DNA from: Nioella nitratireducens
GTDB taxonomy: Bacteria; Pseudomonadota; Alphaproteobacteria; Rhodobacterales; Rhodobacteraceae
Length of the DNA stretch: 64,000 nucleotides
Direction: 5' to 3'
Assembly: GCF_001879715.1 (NCBI RefSeq)
Contig: NZ_MNBW01000009.1
Span: 124,001 to 188,000, forward strand
The translations under genes were made by a program, and so were the position numbers. This document shows positions 1 to 8,755 of this stretch, one piece after another; within the stretch, counting starts at the first letter, position 1, and every line of letters begins with the position of its first letter. Below the pieces are notes generated by a model that saw only the letters and a list, made by a program, of their open reading frames with translations, was not told the origin of the DNA and searched no databases.

Positions 1-1
1 C

Positions 2-1366
2 GAGGCCGGGGCCAACGTGTTCCGCCTGAACATGAGCCATGGCGACCATGAAGAGATCCGGGCCCGCCATGCCTTCATTCGCCAGATCGAGAAAGATACC
101 GGTCGCCCGATTGCGATTCTGGCCGACCTTCAGGGCCCCAAGCTACGCTGCGGCGTTTTCGGCGACGGTCCCCACGATCTGGAAGATGGAGCTGCCTTTC
201 GCCTCGATCTGGACCCTGCCGAGGGCGACCAGACCCGCGTGCAGTTACCGCATCCCGAGATTTTCCAAGCGCTGGAAGTTGGTTCGACCCTTCTGGTCAA
301 TGACGGCAAGATCAAGCTTCAGGTTGAAGCCTGCGGCGATGACTTCGCCGATTGCCGCGTGATCGCGGGCGGCAGCATTTCCAACCGCAAGGGCGTGAAC
401 GTGCCTGACGTGGTGCTTCCGCTGGCCGCCCTGTCGGAAAAGGACCGTGCCGATCTGGAATTTGTTTGCCAGCTTGGTGTCGATTGGCTGGCGCTCAGCT
501 TTGTGCAGCGCCCCGCCGACGTTCAGGACGCGCGAGACCTCGCCAAGGGTCGGGCGGCGATCCTGTCGAAAATCGAGAAGCCCGCAGCGGTGCAGGCCTT
601 CGACGACATCCTGGCCGTGTCCGACGGGATCATGGTCGCGCGGGGCGACCTGGGCGTGGAACTGCCCGTCCACGCGGTGCCGCCGATCCAGAAGCGCCTG
701 GTCCGCAAATGCCGGGCTGCGGCCAAGCCGGTGATCGTGGCCACGCAGATGCTGGAATCGATGATCGAGAGCCCGGTGCCAACCCGTGCCGAGGTGTCGG
801 ACGTGGCGACAGCGATCTACGAGGGTGCGGATGCCGTGATGCTGAGCGCGGAAAGCGCCGCCGGTGGGTATCCGGTCGAGGCCGTGACCACCATGCACAA
901 CGTGGCGGTCGAGGTGGAATCGGACCCCACCTATCGCGACATCATGGAATCGACCCGGCCCAAGCAGCGCCGCACCGTGGCCGACGGGATCGTCGCCTCG
1001 GCCCGCGAAATCGCTGAAACCGCGCATATCAAGGCGATCTGCTGCTTTACCCAATCCGGCAACACCGCCGCCCTCGTGGCGCGCGAACGCCCCCGCGTGC
1101 CGATCATCGGGATCACCCCGCTGGTGGGCGTGGCGCGGCGCATGTGCCTGACCTGGGGCACAAAGTTCTACCTTTCGGGCGAGGTTACCCGCTTCAAGAT
1201 GGCGGTGATTTCGGCGGTGCGGGCGGCGCGTGATGCCGAGGTTGCAACAGAAGATGACTTTATCGTCGTGACCGCAGGTGTGCCCTTCAATGTTCAGGGC
1301 ACAACGAATATCATCCGGGTTGCTCCATGTGACGAGCGTATGATCCATTCCACGGACCTTGAATGA
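2..1366 (+). CDS. pyk: pyruvate kinase (5' end outside window)
   Basis: Catalyses the last step of glycolysis, phosphoenolpyruvate plus ADP to pyruvate plus ATP, in the cytosol. The frame is open from base 2, so the true start lies upstream and only the first 20-30 residues are missing; 454 residues are visible. Visible signatures are the N-terminal FRLNMSHG, the inserted B domain after about residue 75, the active-site stretch IEKPAAVQAF followed by DGIMVARGDLGVE, the MLESMI helix and the C-terminal domain ending at FNVQGTTNIIRV. The stop overlaps the start of the next small membrane gene (ATGA), so the two are probably co-transcribed. The assignment is secure. Confidence 0.96.
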   Translation, partial: EAGANVFRLNMSHGDHEEIRARHAFIRQIEKDTGRPIAILADLQGPKLRCGVFGDGPHDLEDGAAFRLDLDPAEGDQTRVQLPHPEIFQALEVGSTLLVNDGKIKLQVEACGDDFADCRVIAGGSISNRKGVNVPDVVLPLAALSEKDRADLEFVCQLGVDWLALSFVQRPADVQDARDLAKGRAAILSKIEKPAAVQAFDDILAVSDGIMVARGDLGVELPVHAVPPIQKRLVRKCRAAAKPVIVATQMLESMIESPVPTRAEVSDVATAIYEGADAVMLSAESAAGGYPVEAVTTMHNVAVEVESDPTYRDIMESTRPKQRRTVADGIVASAREIAETAHIKAICCFTQSGNTAALVARERPRVPIIGITPLVGVARRMCLTWGTKFYLSGEVTRFKMAVISAVRAARDAEVATEDDFIVVTAGVPFNVQGTTNIIRVAPCDERMIHSTDLE

Positions 1367-1596
1367 TCCTTGCCCCGGACCTGCTGATTGCGCTGTCGAC
1401 CCTTGTGCTGGTGTTTGCCATCGCGTCGGCGCTGTCTGTGTGGTCGGATGGGTCTGGATTTCCAACGGTGGCCCTGGCGGCAATTGCGGCCGGGGTTGGC
1501 GTGTTTCTTTATGCCTACTGGCAGATTGAACCGGCGCCGGGGTGGCGCGTGATCCCGGATTCCTTCATCTCGGTCTTTGCCCGGATCCTGCACTGA
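1363..1596 (+). CDS. small two-helix membrane protein
   Basis: A 77-residue protein whose start overlaps the pyruvate kinase stop by four bases, which suggests translational coupling. It has two hydrophobic segments, about residues 5-25 and 33-52, joined by a short polar loop, and an amphipathic C-terminus. I do not recognise a characterised family; small proteins of this kind often follow pyk in roseobacters. Inner-membrane location is inferred from hydrophobicity only. The function is unknown. Confidence 0.75.
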   Translation: MILAPDLLIALSTLVLVFAIASALSVWSDGSGFPTVALAAIAAGVGVFLYAYWQIEPAPGWRVIPDSFISVFARILH

Positions 1597-1600
1597 CCCC

Positions 1601-1628
1601 TTGCCAATACCCCCAATCGGGGATAATG
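1601..1628 (+). promoter_or_regulatory. candidate sigma-70-type promoter for rpmI-rplT
   Basis: TTGCCA at 1601-1606 and ATAATG at 1623-1628 are separated by 16 bases in the gap before rpmI. The -10 can also be read as GATAAT one base earlier. It is the only reasonable promoter-like pair in the 111-bp gap. The call rests on sequence resemblance alone. Confidence 0.35.
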
Positions 1629-1707
1629 CACCCGCTCCAACCGGTGCGACCGGCCCAAGTGGCATGCCGAGTCGCGCTAGAACGTAGCCAATGAACTGGA
1701 GACGAAA

Positions 1708-1908
1708 ATGCCCAAGATGAAGACAAAATCGAGCGCCAAGAAGCGCTTCAAGGTCACGGCCTCGGGCCGTGTCAAAGCAGGCCAGGCCGGCAAGCGCCAC
1801 GGCATGATCAAACGGACCACCAAGTTCATCCGCACCGCGCGGGGAACCACCATCCTGTCCGCCCCTGACGAGAAGATCGTCAAGGGTTACATGCCCTATT
1901 CGCGCTAA
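1708..1908 (+). CDS. rpmI: 50S ribosomal protein L35
   Basis: A 66-residue basic ribosomal protein of the large subunit. The N-terminus [15 protein letters not shown] and the segment GKRHGMI are diagnostic for L35, and the length is normal. ATG at 1708 follows a GGAG-type ribosome binding site. It lies 13 bases before rplT, the usual rpmI-rplT pair; infC, which often precedes it, is not in the adjacent sequence. Confidence 0.97.
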   Translation: MPKMKTKSSAKKRFKVTASGRVKAGQAGKRHGMIKRTTKFIRTARGTTILSAPDEKIVKGYMPYSR

Positions 1909-1921
1909 GGAGGTCTGATCC

Positions 1922-2284
1922 ATGTCCCGAGTTAAAGGTGGCACGACCACTCACGCCCGCCACAAGAAGGTGCTCAAGGCCGCGAAAGGCTATTATGGCG
2001 CCCGCAGCCGCAACTTCCGCACCGCGACGCAAGCCGTCGACAAGGCGAACCAGTACGCAACCCGTGACCGCAAGGCCCGCAAGCGTCAGTTCCGCGCCCT
2101 GTGGATCCAGCGTATCAACGCCGCTGTCCGCAGCCATGACGAGTCGCTGACCTATTCGCGTTTCATCAACGGTCTGGCGAAAGCCGGTCTGGAAGTCGAC
2201 CGTAAGGTTCTGGCCGACCTGGCCGTGCACGAGCCCGAAGCCTTCGGTGCCATCGTGACCCAGGCGAAAGCCGCCCTGGCCTGA
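1922..2284 (+). CDS. rplT: 50S ribosomal protein L20
   Basis: Large-subunit protein that binds 23S rRNA early in assembly and often autoregulates its operon. The 120 residues match the normal length. The typical segments are MSRVKGG at the N-terminus, [17 protein letters not shown], and [14 protein letters not shown] in the middle. A strong AAGGAGG ribosome binding site precedes ATG 1922. It is followed by a clear intrinsic terminator, so the rpmI-rplT unit ends here. Confidence 0.98.
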   Translation: MSRVKGGTTTHARHKKVLKAAKGYYGARSRNFRTATQAVDKANQYATRDRKARKRQFRALWIQRINAAVRSHDESLTYSRFINGLAKAGLEVDRKVLADLAVHEPEAFGAIVTQAKAALA

Positions 2285-2313
2285 GCCAGCGCCGCGGCGT
2301 CGCCGAAAGAATT

Positions 2314-2346
2314 GGGCCTGTCAGCTCCCTGCTGGCAGGCCCTTTT
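2314..2346 (+). terminator. intrinsic terminator after rplT
   Basis: A 12-bp stem (GGGCCTGTCAGC with GCTGGCAGGCCC, one G-U pair) around a TCCCT loop is followed directly by TTTT. It sits 30 bases after the rplT stop and faces the converging GNAT gene. Confidence 0.85.
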
Positions 2347-2365
2347 CGTTTGGCCGGGCGCGGCG

Positions 2366-2911
2366 CTACCAGAGATCCGGTTGATCGAAAGCCGCCACGC
2401 AGCGCGACGGTCCGGCAAGCGGTGTCAGCAGGGTCTCGGTCAGGGACTGGCCCAACCAGCCCTCTGGCTGGGACAAGGGCAGTGGCGCCTGCGCCTCCCT
2501 CTCGGTGATCGGGCGGAACCCGACCTTGCCGTAGTAATCCGGGTTTCCGTAAGTCAGGACCACGTCGACCCCGCGCGCTCGCATCTGCCCAAGCCCATGC
2601 GTCAGCAACGCCTGACCGACGCCCGTGCCTTGCGATGTCGTGGCGACGGCGACCGGTGACAACAGGAACACGTTGCGCGGCTCGTCATCGTAGGCAAGCC
2701 GGGTGAAGCAGATGGCGCCGGACAATTGGCTACCGTCCAGCGCCAGAATCGTCACAAGATCCTCTGCCGGGGTGCGGGCGAAGATGTCCTGCACCAGCGC
2801 GCCGATCGCTGCACCCGCGTCGGGGCCTTCCGAGTCGGAAAAGGTGCTGTCAAAAAGGTGGACGATCTTTTCAATTCGTCCGGCGGTGTTCGTTGAAAAA
2901 GTGATCATCAT
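2366..2911 (-). CDS. GNAT-family N-acetyltransferase
   Basis: Probable acetyl-CoA-dependent N-acetyltransferase of 181 residues; the substrate is not predictable. The acetyl-CoA-binding motif A is visible as LSPVAVATTSQGTGVGQALL, where the Q-G-T-G-V-G turn binds the pyrophosphate, and is followed by VVLTYGNPDYYGKVGF, typical of the YhbS-like subgroup. The start overlaps the stop of the upstream DUF1992 gene by four bases (ATGA), so the two form a small minus-strand operon. The family call is firm, the role unknown. Confidence 0.85.
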   Translation of the reverse strand: MMITFSTNTAGRIEKIVHLFDSTFSDSEGPDAGAAIGALVQDIFARTPAEDLVTILALDGSQLSGAICFTRLAYDDEPRNVFLLSPVAVATTSQGTGVGQALLTHGLGQMRARGVDVVLTYGNPDYYGKVGFRPITEREAQAPLPLSQPEGWLGQSLTETLLTPLAGPSRCVAAFDQPDLW

Positions 2912-3231
2912 CCGTCCGCGCGCATGTATTTTCTCCGTGCCTCCTGCTCTATGTCCAGCCGTAACTGCACATCGGCAAGGGTTCTTTGCAGGGCCTTTCG
3001 GATCGCGTCATCGTCAGCGGCCCGGATCTGTGCCATCAGCGCGTCCCGCTCCTTGCGCAGCTGGATTTCACGCGGCAGAACGCCAGCCTCGGCCATGATG
3101 CGGAACCCTGCGGCATCGGCGCTTTCGCCCATCTCTGGCTTCAACGGCTTGCCCGCACCGCTGAGGTCATCAAGTTGCCCCTCCGCCTCGGCCTTTCGGA
3201 TCTGTTGCTCGGCAAGCTTGTCCCATCGCAT
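2908..3231 (-). CDS. DUF1992 domain protein (DnaJ-C28-like)
   Basis: A 107-residue soluble protein containing the conserved DUF1992 pattern. The N-terminus WDKLAEQQIRKAEAEGQ is followed by LSGAGKPL, and the C-terminal half is a charged helix. The same domain occurs in the DNAJC28 family, here without a J domain. The biochemical role is unknown. ATG at 3231 is preceded by a G-rich ribosome binding site, and the gene overlaps the acetyltransferase downstream. Confidence 0.8.
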   Translation of the reverse strand: MRWDKLAEQQIRKAEAEGQLDDLSGAGKPLKPEMGESADAAGFRIMAEAGVLPREIQLRKERDALMAQIRAADDDAIRKALQRTLADVQLRLDIEQEARRKYMRADG

Positions 3232-3410
3232 TGCGCAGTCCCCCGTTGTGTCTGCGTGAACGATAGGCCCATTTCGACCCGAAAACCATGTGCCGGATCA
3301 TCCGGCCAATCACCGGCCAACGCCCATCCGCGACCACCCGAACCTTGTGATTCCCGTCTGGCTGAGGTTTTCATGGGTCCGTACGCGCAACACCCGGAAG
3401 GAAGAGCCTC

Positions 3411-4079
3411 ATGGCCTCCCGCAGCTTCGCCGTGATCGGCCTTGGCACCTTTGGCAGCACCGTGGCCAGCGAACTTGCCCGGTTCGGCAACCCGGTGCTC
3501 GGCATTGATACCGAAGAACGCAACGTGGCCCGCTTGGCCGACACCCTGTCCGAGGCGATCATTGCCGATGGCCGGGACGAGATCGCCCTGCGTGAGGCCG
3601 GGGTCGGTGACTACGATGTCGCGGTGGTCGCCATCGGCGAGGATCTGGAGGCCAACATCCTGTGCACCATGAACGTCAAGGTTCTGGGGGTGGAAACCAT
3701 CTGGGTCAAGGCGTTGAACCGCACCCATCACCGCATACTGTCCAAGCTGGGGGCCGATCGGGTGATCCTGCCCGAACAAGAAGTTGGCCAACACATCGCG
3801 CAGATGCTGCACAACCCACTGGTGCGCGACTATGTCAGCCTTGGGAATGGCTTTCACGTGGTCGAAATGATCGTGTCCGACCGGATGGCAGGCAAGACCC
3901 TGACCGAAACCGAACTGGCCGAGACATACGATCTGCGGGCGTTGGGGGCGATGCGCGGCACCACGTTCCTGTCTTGCGATGACGGCACCCTGCGGCTGGA
4001 ACAGGGCGACAACCTCTTGCTGCTCGGCAAGCGGGCGGAGCTGCGCCGCTTCGGCGATGCAATGCGGCTCGGGGGCTGA
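3411..4079 (+). CDS. TrkA/KtrA-type potassium uptake regulatory subunit
   Basis: Cytosolic gating subunit of a Trk/Ktr potassium transporter. The 222 residues form one RCK unit: an N-terminal Rossmann fold beginning FAVIGLGTFGSTVASEL, with the acidic end of beta-2 in LGIDTEERN, and a C-terminal TrkA-C domain from about residue 140. A single unit is the KtrA arrangement; E. coli TrkA has two. GGAAGGAAG precedes the ATG. Two TrkH-family membrane subunits follow in the same operon, the first only four bases away. Confidence 0.9.
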   Translation: MASRSFAVIGLGTFGSTVASELARFGNPVLGIDTEERNVARLADTLSEAIIADGRDEIALREAGVGDYDVAVVAIGEDLEANILCTMNVKVLGVETIWVKALNRTHHRILSKLGADRVILPEQEVGQHIAQMLHNPLVRDYVSLGNGFHVVEMIVSDRMAGKTLTETELAETYDLRALGAMRGTTFLSCDDGTLRLEQGDNLLLLGKRAELRRFGDAMRLGG

Positions 4080-4083
4080 CCCC

Positions 4084-5418
4084 TTGGCCATCCGCCACAC
4101 CAAAGGGCGCGCGCCGCATCTGGCCCCGCCGCTGGTTCTGATCCTGATCTATGCCGCAATGGTCGTGACGGGGGCGGGGCTGCTGAAACTGCCCTTCGCT
4201 ACCACCGGCCCGATCGGCTGGTCCGACGCGATCTTTACGGCAACCTCTGCCGTGACCGTCACCGGGCTGGCCGTGCTGGATACTGGCGCGGATTTCACCG
4301 GTTTCGGGCAGGCGGTCATTTTGGTGCTGATCCAGCTTGGCGGGTTGGGGCTGATGGCCTTCGCGGTGCTGATCCTTTCGATGATGGGGCTGCCCGTGGG
4401 CTTTACACACCGGCTTTACCTGCGCGAAGACCTTAACCAGACCTCGGCCACCGATCTGGTGCGGCTAACCAAGATGATCTTTCGCGTCGTGCTGCTGTGC
4501 GAACTGATTGGCGCAGGTTTGCTGGCGCTTGTCTTCGTACCCGATGCGGGCTGGGGCCGCGGCTTGTGGCAGGCATTTTTTCATGCTGTGTCGGCCTTCA
4601 ACAATGCAGGCTTTTCGCTGTTTTCCGACAGCCTGTCGGGTTACGTGGGCAATTCCATCGTGAACCTCGTCGTTCCGGCGCTGCTGATCTTCGGCGGGCT
4701 TGGCTTCACCGTGGCTGTAGATGTCTACAAGCAACGCCAATGGCGGCGCTTTTCCCTGCATAGCAAGCTGATGCTTGTGGGCACGGCGACCTTGCTGATC
4801 TGGTCCACGCTCGCCTTTGCGGTGATGGAGTGGAGCAACCCGGACACGCTTGGTGCCTTGCCTTTCGGTGCGCGCCTTTGGGCAAGTTGGTTTCAGGCGG
4901 CCACCACGCGCACAGCCGGGTTCAACACGGTCGATTTCGGATCGCTCAATGACAGCACCACGCTGATGGTTCTGACGCTGATGGTGATCGGCGCGGGCAG
5001 CACCTCGACCGGTGGGGGTATCAAGGTCACGACCTTTATCGTGCTGTTTCTGGCGACGGTGGCGTTTTTCCGACGCCGGACCGAGATTGACGTCTTTGGC
5101 CGCCGACTGGGGCTGGAGCAGATCATGAAGGTTCTGGCGCTGACCGTGGTGACGGTGGCCACGCTGCTGCTTGGCCTTTTCGTGCTGTTGCTGTTTCACG
5201 AGGGGAATTTCCTCGATCTGGCGTTTGAGACAGTCTCGGCTTTTGCCACGGTCGGCCTGTCGCGCGGCATCACCGGTGATTTCGACCTTGCAGGCCGGAT
5301 CGTTATCATGGCGATCATGTTCATAGGGCGGGTCGGGCCCCTGACCCTCGGGTTTTTGTTGGCGACGCGCAGCCCGCGTCGGATCGCCTACCCCGAGGGC
5401 ACGGTCTATCTGGGATAA
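4084..5418 (+). CDS. TrkH/KtrB-family potassium uptake membrane subunit (first copy)
   Basis: Ion-conducting membrane subunit of a potassium transporter, 444 residues with TTG as the chosen start. The TTG lies five bases after the trkA-type stop and allows a short cytoplasmic tail before the first helix; an upstream in-frame ATG would run deep into the previous gene. The four pore loops are visible: AVTVTGLAV, SAFNNAGFS, TRTAGFNT with the glycine-rich STSTGGGIK after it, and SAFATVGLS. Each has the conserved filter glycine. The pattern is closer to KtrB than to E. coli TrkH. The exact start is uncertain. Confidence 0.88.
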   Translation: MAIRHTKGRAPHLAPPLVLILIYAAMVVTGAGLLKLPFATTGPIGWSDAIFTATSAVTVTGLAVLDTGADFTGFGQAVILVLIQLGGLGLMAFAVLILSMMGLPVGFTHRLYLREDLNQTSATDLVRLTKMIFRVVLLCELIGAGLLALVFVPDAGWGRGLWQAFFHAVSAFNNAGFSLFSDSLSGYVGNSIVNLVVPALLIFGGLGFTVAVDVYKQRQWRRFSLHSKLMLVGTATLLIWSTLAFAVMEWSNPDTLGALPFGARLWASWFQAATTRTAGFNTVDFGSLNDSTTLMVLTLMVIGAGSTSTGGGIKVTTFIVLFLATVAFFRRRTEIDVFGRRLGLEQIMKVLALTVVTVATLLLGLFVLLLFHEGNFLDLAFETVSAFATVGLSRGITGDFDLAGRIVIMAIMFIGRVGPLTLGFLLATRSPRRIAYPEGTVYLG

Positions 5419-5429
5419 GGACGTCTGGA

Positions 5430-6860
5430 ATGAATTTCGTTGTCTTGATCAACGGGCTGACCATGTTGTTCTTCGCCGCCCTGATGGGGGTCGATGCCGC
5501 GCTTTTTCCGGCTACGGGCGAAGAGTTCGGCCTGTCTGCCGTTCTGGTTGGCCTGACCGGTGCGGCGCTCAGCCTTGCGGGCGGCACCTCGACGGATACT
5601 GCCGGGCTGCACCGGATGCATACCTTCCTTCTGACGTCCTCGGTCTGGATGACGGCGGCGCTGGCCGGGGCGGTGCCGCTGATGTTCTGGTCGCTGACCC
5701 CGGTGGATGCCGTGTTCGAGGCGATGTCAGGCATCACCACAACGGGTTCGACCGTGATGAGCGGGCTGGATCAGACGCCGCGCGGGATCATCCTGTGGCG
5801 CGCGGTCTTGCAGGCGGTTGGCGGTGTCGGCTTTATCGTGACGGGCATTGCCCTTTTGCCGATCCTCAAGGTCGGGGGGATGCAGCTCTTCCGCACCGAA
5901 AGCTCTGACAAGGGCGAAAAGGAATTGCGCAACGCTACGCTCTTTGCCTCGGCCACCTTGCAGATCTATCTCGGGCTCATGGCGCTTTGCGCTTTGGCCT
6001 ATCTGGCCGGCGGGATGAGTCCCTTCGACGCCGCGACCCATGCGATGACGACGCTGTCGACCGGGGGATATTCCGGCTATGACGCCTCGTTCGGTCATTT
6101 CACCAGCCCGTTCCTGCAATGGGCGGGCACCGTCTTCATGTTGCTCGGGGCGCTGCCCTTCGCGTGGTACATCCGCGTGGTCTATCGTGGTGCCTTCCGT
6201 AGCGAGCAGGTGACTGGCCTTGTCTGGGGCCTGGCCGTGGTGATCGTCGGGCTGGCCTTCTGGCTGGCCATTGCCGACGAGGTGCCGTTGACCGAGGCGC
6301 TGCGGATGGTGGCCTTCAACGTGGTTTCGGTGGTGACGACCACGGGCTTTGCCACCACCGACTACACGCTCTGGGGGCCAGTCGCGGTGGCGGCATTCTT
6401 CTTGCTGACGGCCATGGGCGGCTGCACCGGTTCGACCGCCGGGGGCGTCAAGGCGATGCGTTGGCTGTTGCTGGGGCGCCGGGTCCGGGTGCAGATCCAG
6501 CATATCGTGGCCCCGCACCGCGTGGTGACCGTGAAATACGAAGGCCGCCCCGTCGAGGAAGACGTGCTGAGCGGCGTCGTCTCCTTTTTCGTCTTCTTTG
6601 CGGCGTCCTTCCTGATCCTGTCAATCGTCCTCACCCTGTTCGGACTGGATCTTGCCACCGCGACGAGCGGCGCGATGACGGCACTGGCCAATGTCGGCCC
6701 CGGCGTGGGTGAGATCATCGGTCCGGCGGGCAACTTCGCCAGCCTCAGCGACCCTGTGAAGCTGGTTCTGGTGCTCGGCATGTTCCTTGGGCGGCTTGAA
6801 ATGCTGACCGTCTTCGTCCTGCTCACGCCGCTGTTCTGGCGCGAGGTGGCGACCCTCTAG
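5430..6860 (+). CDS. TrkH-family potassium uptake membrane subunit (second copy)
   Basis: A second, divergent TrkH-family protein of 476 residues, 11 bases after the first. It has about ten membrane segments and the four pore loops SGITTTGST, TTLSTGGYS, SVVTTTGFAT and TALANVGPG. The TTTGS/TTTGF motifs are typical of true TrkH. A ribosome binding site (AAGGACG) precedes ATG 5430. Both channel-type subunits share one regulatory gene upstream. It may assemble separately with another TrkA elsewhere in the genome. Confidence 0.9.
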   Translation: MNFVVLINGLTMLFFAALMGVDAALFPATGEEFGLSAVLVGLTGAALSLAGGTSTDTAGLHRMHTFLLTSSVWMTAALAGAVPLMFWSLTPVDAVFEAMSGITTTGSTVMSGLDQTPRGIILWRAVLQAVGGVGFIVTGIALLPILKVGGMQLFRTESSDKGEKELRNATLFASATLQIYLGLMALCALAYLAGGMSPFDAATHAMTTLSTGGYSGYDASFGHFTSPFLQWAGTVFMLLGALPFAWYIRVVYRGAFRSEQVTGLVWGLAVVIVGLAFWLAIADEVPLTEALRMVAFNVVSVVTTTGFATTDYTLWGPVAVAAFFLLTAMGGCTGSTAGGVKAMRWLLLGRRVRVQIQHIVAPHRVVTVKYEGRPVEEDVLSGVVSFFVFFAASFLILSIVLTLFGLDLATATSGAMTALANVGPGVGEIIGPAGNFASLSDPVKLVLVLGMFLGRLEMLTVFVLLTPLFWREVATL

Positions 6861-6933
6861 CACCGATTGGCGACTTGCATTCCGGGCTGTCGCTGGCTAG
6901 CAGTCACGGCAAGATGACGAGGGGCTGTGAACC

Positions 6934-7998
6934 ATGGACGATCTGCGCGAGAAATACCTGAAAGCCGTTGCTGATGCCGCTGATGAGGCGGCGCTGGAAG
7001 ACCTGCGGGTGCAAGCGGTCGGCAAGAAGGGCGAGATCAGCCTGAAGATGCGCGAGCTTGGCAAGATGACCCCGGAAGAGCGGCAGGTCATGGGGCCGAA
7101 GCTGAACGCGCTGAAGGATGAGGTCAACTCGGCCCTTGCCGCGAAAAAGGCTGCGTTGGCCGATGCCGCGCTCGATGAACGCCTGCGCGCCGAGTGGCTG
7201 GATGTCAGCCTGCCGGGCCGTCCCCGCCGCATGGGCACCATCCACCCGGTCAGCCAGGTGACCGAGGAAGTGACCGCGATCTTTGCCGATATGGGCTTTG
7301 CCGTGGCCGAAGGCCCGCAAATCGAAACCGACTGGTACAATTTCGACGCGCTCAACATTCCCGGCCACCACCCCGCACGGGCCGAGATGGACACGTTCTA
7401 CACCCACCGGGCCGAGGGCGACAATCGCCCGCCCCACGTGCTGCGCACGCACACCTCGCCGGTGCAGATCCGCTACATGGAACAGCATGGTGCCCCCTGC
7501 CGCGTGATCGCGCCGGGCCGCGTCTACCGCGCCGATTATGACCAGACCCATACGCCCATGTTCCACCAGGTCGAGGGGCTGGCCATCGACAAGGACATCT
7601 CCATGGCGAACCTGAAATGGGTGCTGGAGGAATTCTTCTCCGCCTATTTCGGCGCCAAGGTCCGCACCCGCTTCCGCGCCTCGCACTTCCCCTTCACCGA
7701 ACCCTCGGCAGAGGTCGACATCCAGTGTTCATGGGAAGGCGGCACCGTGAAGGTGGGCGAGGGCGACGACTGGCTGGAGGTGCTGGGGTCCGGCATGGTC
7801 CACCCCCATGTGCTGCGCGCCGCCGGGGTCGATCCCGACCAGTGGCAGGGCTTTGCCTTCGGCATGGGCATCGACCGGATCGCGATGCTGAAATATGGCA
7901 TCCCGGATCTGCGTGCGTTCTTCGATAGCGACCTGCGCTGGCTGAGGCATTACGGTTTTGCGGCGCTGGATGTGCCGGCGGTGCATTCGGGGGTGTGA
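6934..7998 (+). CDS. pheS: phenylalanine-tRNA ligase alpha subunit
   Basis: Catalytic subunit of the alpha2beta2 synthetase that charges tRNA-Phe. It has 354 residues, with an N-terminal coiled coil (about 1-85) that contacts tRNA, then the class II core. Visible motifs are [13 protein letters not shown], the motif 2 loop [10 protein letters not shown] with [20 protein letters not shown], and motif 3 in [17 protein letters not shown]. The partner pheT lies about 3.1 kb downstream rather than adjacent. The next ORF starts four bases after this stop. Confidence 0.97.
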   Translation: MDDLREKYLKAVADAADEAALEDLRVQAVGKKGEISLKMRELGKMTPEERQVMGPKLNALKDEVNSALAAKKAALADAALDERLRAEWLDVSLPGRPRRMGTIHPVSQVTEEVTAIFADMGFAVAEGPQIETDWYNFDALNIPGHHPARAEMDTFYTHRAEGDNRPPHVLRTHTSPVQIRYMEQHGAPCRVIAPGRVYRADYDQTHTPMFHQVEGLAIDKDISMANLKWVLEEFFSAYFGAKVRTRFRASHFPFTEPSAEVDIQCSWEGGTVKVGEGDDWLEVLGSGMVHPHVLRAAGVDPDQWQGFAFGMGIDRIAMLKYGIPDLRAFFDSDLRWLRHYGFAALDVPAVHSGV

Positions 7999-8002
7999 GT
8001 GG

Positions 8003-8431
8003 GTGTCAGTCGAGCGAGACACCAACACTGAGCTGCTAAAAATGCTTGCTGCGCGAAACGATAAAACGCTTCGCTTTCAGCGCTACGTTGGACCGAAGCC
8101 AGAAGATGAGAAGAATATAGCTCGCCTAAAGTTTCTTGCTGATAAGGGTTTAGTCCAGGAAACCGAGGGCCCTCACTCCGTCTCTTTTCGGCTTACCTCT
8201 CAAGGCGATCAGTATCTTAATGCGCCAACGGAAAGCAACCGGGGGTGGATTAGGCATTGTTGGTCCAAGTGCAATGATTGGGTGAGGACAATAGCTATGA
8301 TTATTCTCGTGCCTGTGGTGATCGGAGTACTAGTTCATTTGCTCACGGTTGAATGCCCAAGCACTTCCTTCATTGGCGAACCATACTGCTCACTCCGCAA
8401 TCTCATAGGGCAGGATGCTGTCGCACCTTGA
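8003..8431 (+). CDS. hypothetical winged-helix-like protein with one membrane segment
   Basis: A 142-residue protein starting at GTG 8003, four bases after pheS, or alternatively at ATG 8042. The first half, about 15-75, looks like a winged-helix fold (ARLKFLADKGLVQETEG, then FRLTSQGDQYL, a recognition-helix plus wing pattern). A single hydrophobic segment, MIILVPVVIGVLVHLL, follows near residue 100, then a short cysteine-containing tail. Base composition is clearly less GC-rich than the neighbours and uses codons such as ATA and TTA that they avoid, which suggests recent transfer. I do not recognise the family. Confidence 0.6.
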   Translation: MSVERDTNTELLKMLAARNDKTLRFQRYVGPKPEDEKNIARLKFLADKGLVQETEGPHSVSFRLTSQGDQYLNAPTESNRGWIRHCWSKCNDWVRTIAMIILVPVVIGVLVHLLTVECPSTSFIGEPYCSLRNLIGQDAVAP

Positions 8432-8504
8432 GTCGCGCGGAGTCGCGCGGAACCAAGGCCGTAAGGCCGCCGCGCATCGCCGGGCCGCCCCCCGGCACGG
8501 CGAT
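8431..8504. repeat. short tandem plus palindromic repeat downstream of the AT-richer ORF
   Basis: AGTCGCGCGG occurs twice in tandem at 8431-8450. It is followed by a palindrome whose outer arms, ATCGCCG at 8476-8482 and CGGCGAT at 8498-8504, are perfectly complementary around a very GC-rich centre. The layout resembles REP-type intergenic repeats. No second copy was noticed in this window. Confidence 0.5.
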
Positions 8505-8755
8505 TTGGCTGCCGCCTGCGCCCCCCTTAACCCTCTCACGGAAGCGGCCCGATAAAGCGCCCCACACAGGCGCAGGATCGCCGCGCCGCGGCCCGTCGAT
8601 GCGCGGCTTGTTCTATTTGTTCGGTGGAGGTGCATCCCCTGAACGCAGTCATGCGCGCTGCGCGGCCCACCGATGCGCGGCGGGTGCCCCTATGGCCACC
8701 CGCGCTGCTTTCCCGTAAATGGGGCCGCATTCGACAAGACCAGAGGACCGCTGCC
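8505..8755. other. non-coding gap before the YrhK-like gene
   Basis: Together with the preceding repeat this makes a 324-bp gap without a credible gene. Frames that cross it lack ribosome binding sites and have arginine-rich low-complexity translations. Apart from the repeat I see only GC-rich sequence and AGAGGACC just before the next start. Confidence 0.5.

Noticed and set aside
3979-4083. Upstream ATG start for the first TrkH-type protein inside the trkA-type gene
   Set aside because: It would add 35 cysteine- and serine-rich residues that are out-of-frame trkA sequence; the TTG at 4084 gives a normal N-terminus.
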